A stretch of DNA of 64,000 nucleotides, taken from assembly GCA_943737045.1 (NCBI GenBank), contig CALSFV010000100.1, positions 62,001 through 126,000 of the forward strand, read 5' to 3'. Within the stretch, counting starts at the first letter, position 1, and each line of letters opens with the position of its first letter. The stretch comes from Parapristionchus giblindavisi (lineage: Eukaryota; Nematoda; Chromadorea; Rhabditida; Diplogasteridae). Below are positions 60,964 through 64,000 of this stretch, in pieces. The position numbers and the translations under genes are program-made. The notes below the pieces were generated by a model, which was not told where the DNA came from, searched no databases, and worked only from the letters and a program-made list of their open reading frames with translations.

Positions 60964-62411
60964 CGTACCGTGCAAAAGTCTGGCCCCAAAATTTGAATCG
61001 CTATAACTTTCTTCGTACTTGACCGATCGGCCCCCGGTTTGTTTTATAGTGTAACCATTGGAGAAAATTTTTATGTTATTGATTATTACCTACGATGATG
61101 AAATGATTTCACCATTCTTGAAATGCCGAGGTGCGATCTTAAAAATAGGTTTATTCTCAGGTAGATTTTTTCTATTAGTCCAATTTTTTTATGAGGAACG
61201 AACAACTATCGGTGAACGTTTTAAGCCATTAACCACGTTGCTTGCATATCGCTCCGAGGAATTAGCTAATTTCGCCTGACCCATCAAAATTTCGTAAAAA
61301 TGTCATAACTCAGTCTGTAGTTGAGCTACGGGCCACAGATTTAACAAGTATTATCACATGGTCATAGGGCACCACCATGCAAATTTCAGAAAGATTCCGC
61401 TTCTTGAAGAGAAAATTCGAAAAAATCCCATATCATATTTTGTGCATACGGTATTTCCCAGCCGGTTTTTCTAAAAATCTAAAAATTTGGTATGATGTGC
61501 CCAAACATCTACCTAACACATCTACAAAGTGGCGAGATTACAGGAGTTCAATTACGACTTTGCCCATAAAAATACCATTGACAGTCAAAGTGAAATTTTG
61601 CAAGAAAAGAGACAGATAAAAAAGGTGGTATGTCCAATAGTGGAACTAAATTGAGGATACTTGTAGGAAATGTGCTTATTAAACACTTGGTTCAAAATCC
61701 AATTGAAATTGATATGAAATGCTGTGTTATTGACCCGTAATAATTCTCCATAGCGAACGAAATTAGGTTCTATCCACTTTACCTTCCAATGGTACTCTTT
61801 TATGAGCAAGTCGTAATTGAACTCCTGTAATCTCGCCACTTTGTATATGAGTTAGGTAGATGTTTAGGCACATCATAGCAAATTTTTAGACTTTTAGAAA
61901 AGCCGGCTGGGAAATACCGTATGCCCAAAATATGGTATGGGATTTTTTTCGAATTTTCTCTTCAAGAATCGGAATCCCTCTGAAATTGGCATGGTGGTGC
62001 CCTATGACCATGTGATAATACTTGTTAAATCTGTGGCCCGTAGCTCAACTACAGACTGAGTTATGACATTTTTACGAAATTTTGATGGGTCAGGGGAAAT
62101 TAGCTAATTCCTCGGAGCGATGTGCAAGCAACGTGGTTAATGGCTTAAAACGTTCAACGATAGTTGTTCGTTCCTCATAAAAAAATTGGACTAATAGAAA
62201 AAATCTACCTGAGAATAAACCTATTTTTACGATCGCACCTCGGCATTTCAAGAATGGTGAAATCATTTCATCATCGTAGGTAATAATCAATAACATAAAA
62301 ATTTTCTCCAGTGGTTACACTATTTAATAAAACAAACCGGGGGCCGATCGGTCAAGTACGAAGAAAGTTATAGCGATTCAAATTTTGGGGCCAGACTTTT
62401 GCACGGTACTG
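60964..62411. mobile_element. 1.45-kb Tc1-like foldback element
   Basis: Right end GCACGGTACTG next to TA and left end TA-CGTACCGTGCAAAAG (one base shorter than the mirror CAGTACCGTGC). Arms of about 600 bp are inverted copies, for example TGACCGATCGGCCCCCGGTTTG and its inverse. The central ~240 bp (61565-61800) is single-copy. Mirror frames at 61058-61279 and 62090-62296 are the same sequence in opposite orientation. CAGT-type ends at TA suggest a Tc1/mariner-derived non-autonomous element. Confidence 0.8.
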
Positions 62412-62816
62412 TACATAGATGAAGGGTCTAGTGTACTATGAATATTGTCAATTAAGGAATAATCATTATATTATTCTAATATCTATTTATATCTGACACT
62501 ACTTGATTATTAGAAGGATATAATTGAATATTCAACTATTGTTCATAATTATTAATCTGTGGAACCACACGTGGTCGACATTGTCGCTATCTACAACACC
62601 CTCCCGGTTTAGCCGAAATTCACTCAAAATCAAAAATGATTTTAAAATTATTATATTAATATGTATTTAAATGCTTCATTTTTGCATTTCGTCCACCCGA
62701 TTTTAATTTCCATCGACAAAAGTTGATAACGTAGGTGTGGAAGATTTGCTGAACGGCGACAGAGCCTTCAATATTGGGGACATTTGTGGTCTTAACGTAT
62801 TGAGTCACAATGGGAC
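62412..62816. other. Intergenic, no gene seen
   Basis: AT-rich, with a short GC-richer stretch at 62560-62620 around CCACACGTGGTCGAC (contains the palindrome CCACGTGG-like CACGTG). No coding support. Confidence 0.4.
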
Positions 62817-63944
62817 ATGATCGTACGAAGAACGATGGAGTTAATATTGAAGGATTTTATTGTATTGATCCCTCTCCTTGTCAGTAGTATCTATCTCCTT
62901 TCTTATATTCGAAGGATATCTCATCATCTTCATCTTAACTACAAAAAGTATATACTCTTCTTCTTCTTCTCATCTGTCAGGCATGCATTTCGTTGTAAAA
63001 GAGTAGATGAGAGAATAGAGATAGAGGGGGAGATATCCGGTGGAGAAGGGGAGGAGGGGGAGATATCCGATGGAGAAGGGGAGGAGGGGAGATATCCGAT
63101 GGAGAAGGGGAGGAGGGGGAGATATCCTGTGGAGAAGGGGAGGAGGGGGAGATATCCGATGGAGAAGGGGAGGAGGGGGAGATATCCGATGGAGAAGGGG
63201 AGGAGGGGGAGATATCCGATGGAGAAGGGGGAGGAGGGGGGAGATATCCGATGGAGAAGGGGAGGAGGGGGAGATATACGATGGAGAAGGGGAGGAGGGG
63301 GAGATATCCGATGGAGAAGGGGAGGAGGGGGAGATATACGATGGAGAAGGAGAGGAGGGGGAGATATCCTGTGGAGAAGGGGAGGAGGGGGAGATATCCG
63401 ATGGAGAAGGAGAGGAGGGGGAGATATCCGATGGAGAAGGAGAGGAGGGGGAGATATCCGATGGAGAAGGGGAGGAGGGGGAGATATCCGATGGAGAAGG
63501 GGAGGAGGGGGAGATATACGATGGAGAAAGAGAGGAGGGGGAGATATACGATGGAGAAGGGGAGGAGGGGGAGATATCCGATGGAGAAGGAGAGGAGGGG
63601 GAGATATCCGATGGAGAAGGGGAGGAGGGGGAGATATCCGATGGAGAAGGGGAGGAGGGGGAGATATCCGATGGAGAAGGGGAGGAGGGGGAGATATCCG
63701 ATGGAGAAGGGGAGGAGGGGGAGATATACGATGGAGAAGGAGAGGGAGGGGGAGATATTCTGTGGAGAAGGGGAGGAGGGGGAGATATACGATGGAGAAG
63801 GGGAGGAGGGGGAGATATCCGATGGAGAAGGAGAGGAGGGGGAGATATCCGATGGAGAAGGGGAGGAGGGGGAGATATCCGATGGAGAAGGGGAGGAGGG
63901 GGAGATATCCGATGGAGAAGGGGAGGAGGGGGAGATATACGTGA
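62817..63944 (+). CDS. Open frame: membrane-like N-terminus fused to a 10-residue repeat (doubtful)
   Basis: One continuous 375-codon frame. Residues about 12-33 ([19 protein letters not shown]) and the following FFFFSS stretch are hydrophobic; the rest is translation of the 30-bp minisatellite, first as [10 protein letters not shown] and, after unit-length changes, as [10 protein letters not shown]. The frame changes within the array show that no fixed repeat peptide is maintained, so coding of the repeat is unlikely. The first 60-70 codons could be a real 5' exon. Confidence 0.25.
   Translation: MIVRRTMELILKDFIVLIPLLVSSIYLLSYIRRISHHLHLNYKKYILFFFFSSVRHAFRCKRVDERIEIEGEISGGEGEEGEISDGEGEEGRYPMEKGRRGRYPVEKGRRGRYPMEKGRRGRYPMEKGRRGRYPMEKGEEGGDIRWRRGGGGDIRWRRGGGGDIRWRRGGGGDIRWRRRGGGDILWRRGGGGDIRWRRRGGGDIRWRRRGGGDIRWRRGGGGDIRWRRGGGGDIRWRKRGGGDIRWRRGGGGDIRWRRRGGGDIRWRRGGGGDIRWRRGGGGDIRWRRGGGGDIRWRRGGGGDIRWRRRGRGRYSVEKGRRGRYTMEKGRRGRYPMEKERRGRYPMEKGRRGRYPMEKGRRGRYPMEKGRRGRYT
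63023..63940. repeat. 30-bp minisatellite array
   Basis: About 30 tandem units of GAGATATCCGATGGAGAAGG plus GGAGGAGGGG, with recurrent single-base variants (ATATAC for ATATCC, GTGG for ATGG, AAGGAG for AAGGGG). A few units are 29, 31 or 32 bp. The array ends near 63940, close to the window edge. Confidence 0.97.
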
Positions 63945-64000
63945 CTATGATATCTTGTATGTCTTGTGTATCATATTCAACTCATCTTCCTCTTCATTCA

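Overview
The window is gene-dense, AT-rich animal DNA. Genes are broken into many exons by GT-AG introns, most of them 40-60 nt. Every confident protein is metazoan: exportin-T, testican, a Cys-loop receptor, Pitx and FoxN homeobox/forkhead factors, CNOT11, LEO1, MCM2. The best guess is a nematode or another trans-splicing invertebrate. Several start codons lie directly at, or within about 22 nt of, a TTTCAG-like acceptor. A TIMM10B gene stops 36 nt before an EXOSC4 gene on the same strand, an operon-like spacing that (from memory) resembles the shared locus of these two genes in C. elegans. I could not check the species.

Layout. 1.9-3.8 kb: 5' half of exportin-T (minus). 4.6-6.3 kb: decayed DNA with a TIMM9-like copy carrying one nonsense codon. 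7.0-7.5 kb: LLPH (plus). 7.7-10.4 kb: testican (plus). 10.9-14.0 and 16.8-19.8 kb: two tandem leukotriene-A4-hydrolase-type M1 aminopeptidases (minus), the second with a probable membrane anchor. 20.2-21.0 kb: a METTL21D-type protein-lysine methyltransferase and 21.2-23.3 kb: LEO1 (both minus). A 390-bp divergent promoter region with a 70-bp perfect palindrome separates LEO1 from CNOT11 (23.6-25.4 kb), GTF2H4/TFIIH p52 (25.9-28.3 kb) and a nicotinic-type receptor subunit (28.5-34.9 kb), all plus. 35.2-44.2 kb: Pitx, ALKBH6 and FoxN1/4 (all minus). 44.5-59.1 kb: TIMM10B, EXOSC4, a FASTKD/RAP protein, an orphan RING-like protein and MCM2 (all plus). 60.1-60.8 kb: a lysine-rich orphan. The right edge is a 30-bp minisatellite.

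Exon-intron models were built by hand from splice signals, reading-frame continuity and remembered family sequence. For nearly all genes the phases close across every junction, which strongly supports the models. Gene functions are mostly housekeeping: nuclear tRNA export, ribosome biogenesis, transcription elongation, TFIIH, mRNA deadenylation, RNA exosome, mitochondrial import and DNA replication licensing.

The non-coding part is dominated by foldback (inverted-repeat) elements. At least ten long hairpins of 0.2-2.4 kb lie in introns or intergenic gaps. They fall into families: Tc1-like ends flanked by TA, hAT-like ends with 8-bp target duplications, and one with a TTA duplication. Some are nested inside one another. 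Purine-rich GGGAGA-type repeats and (TA)n tracts are the other main component.
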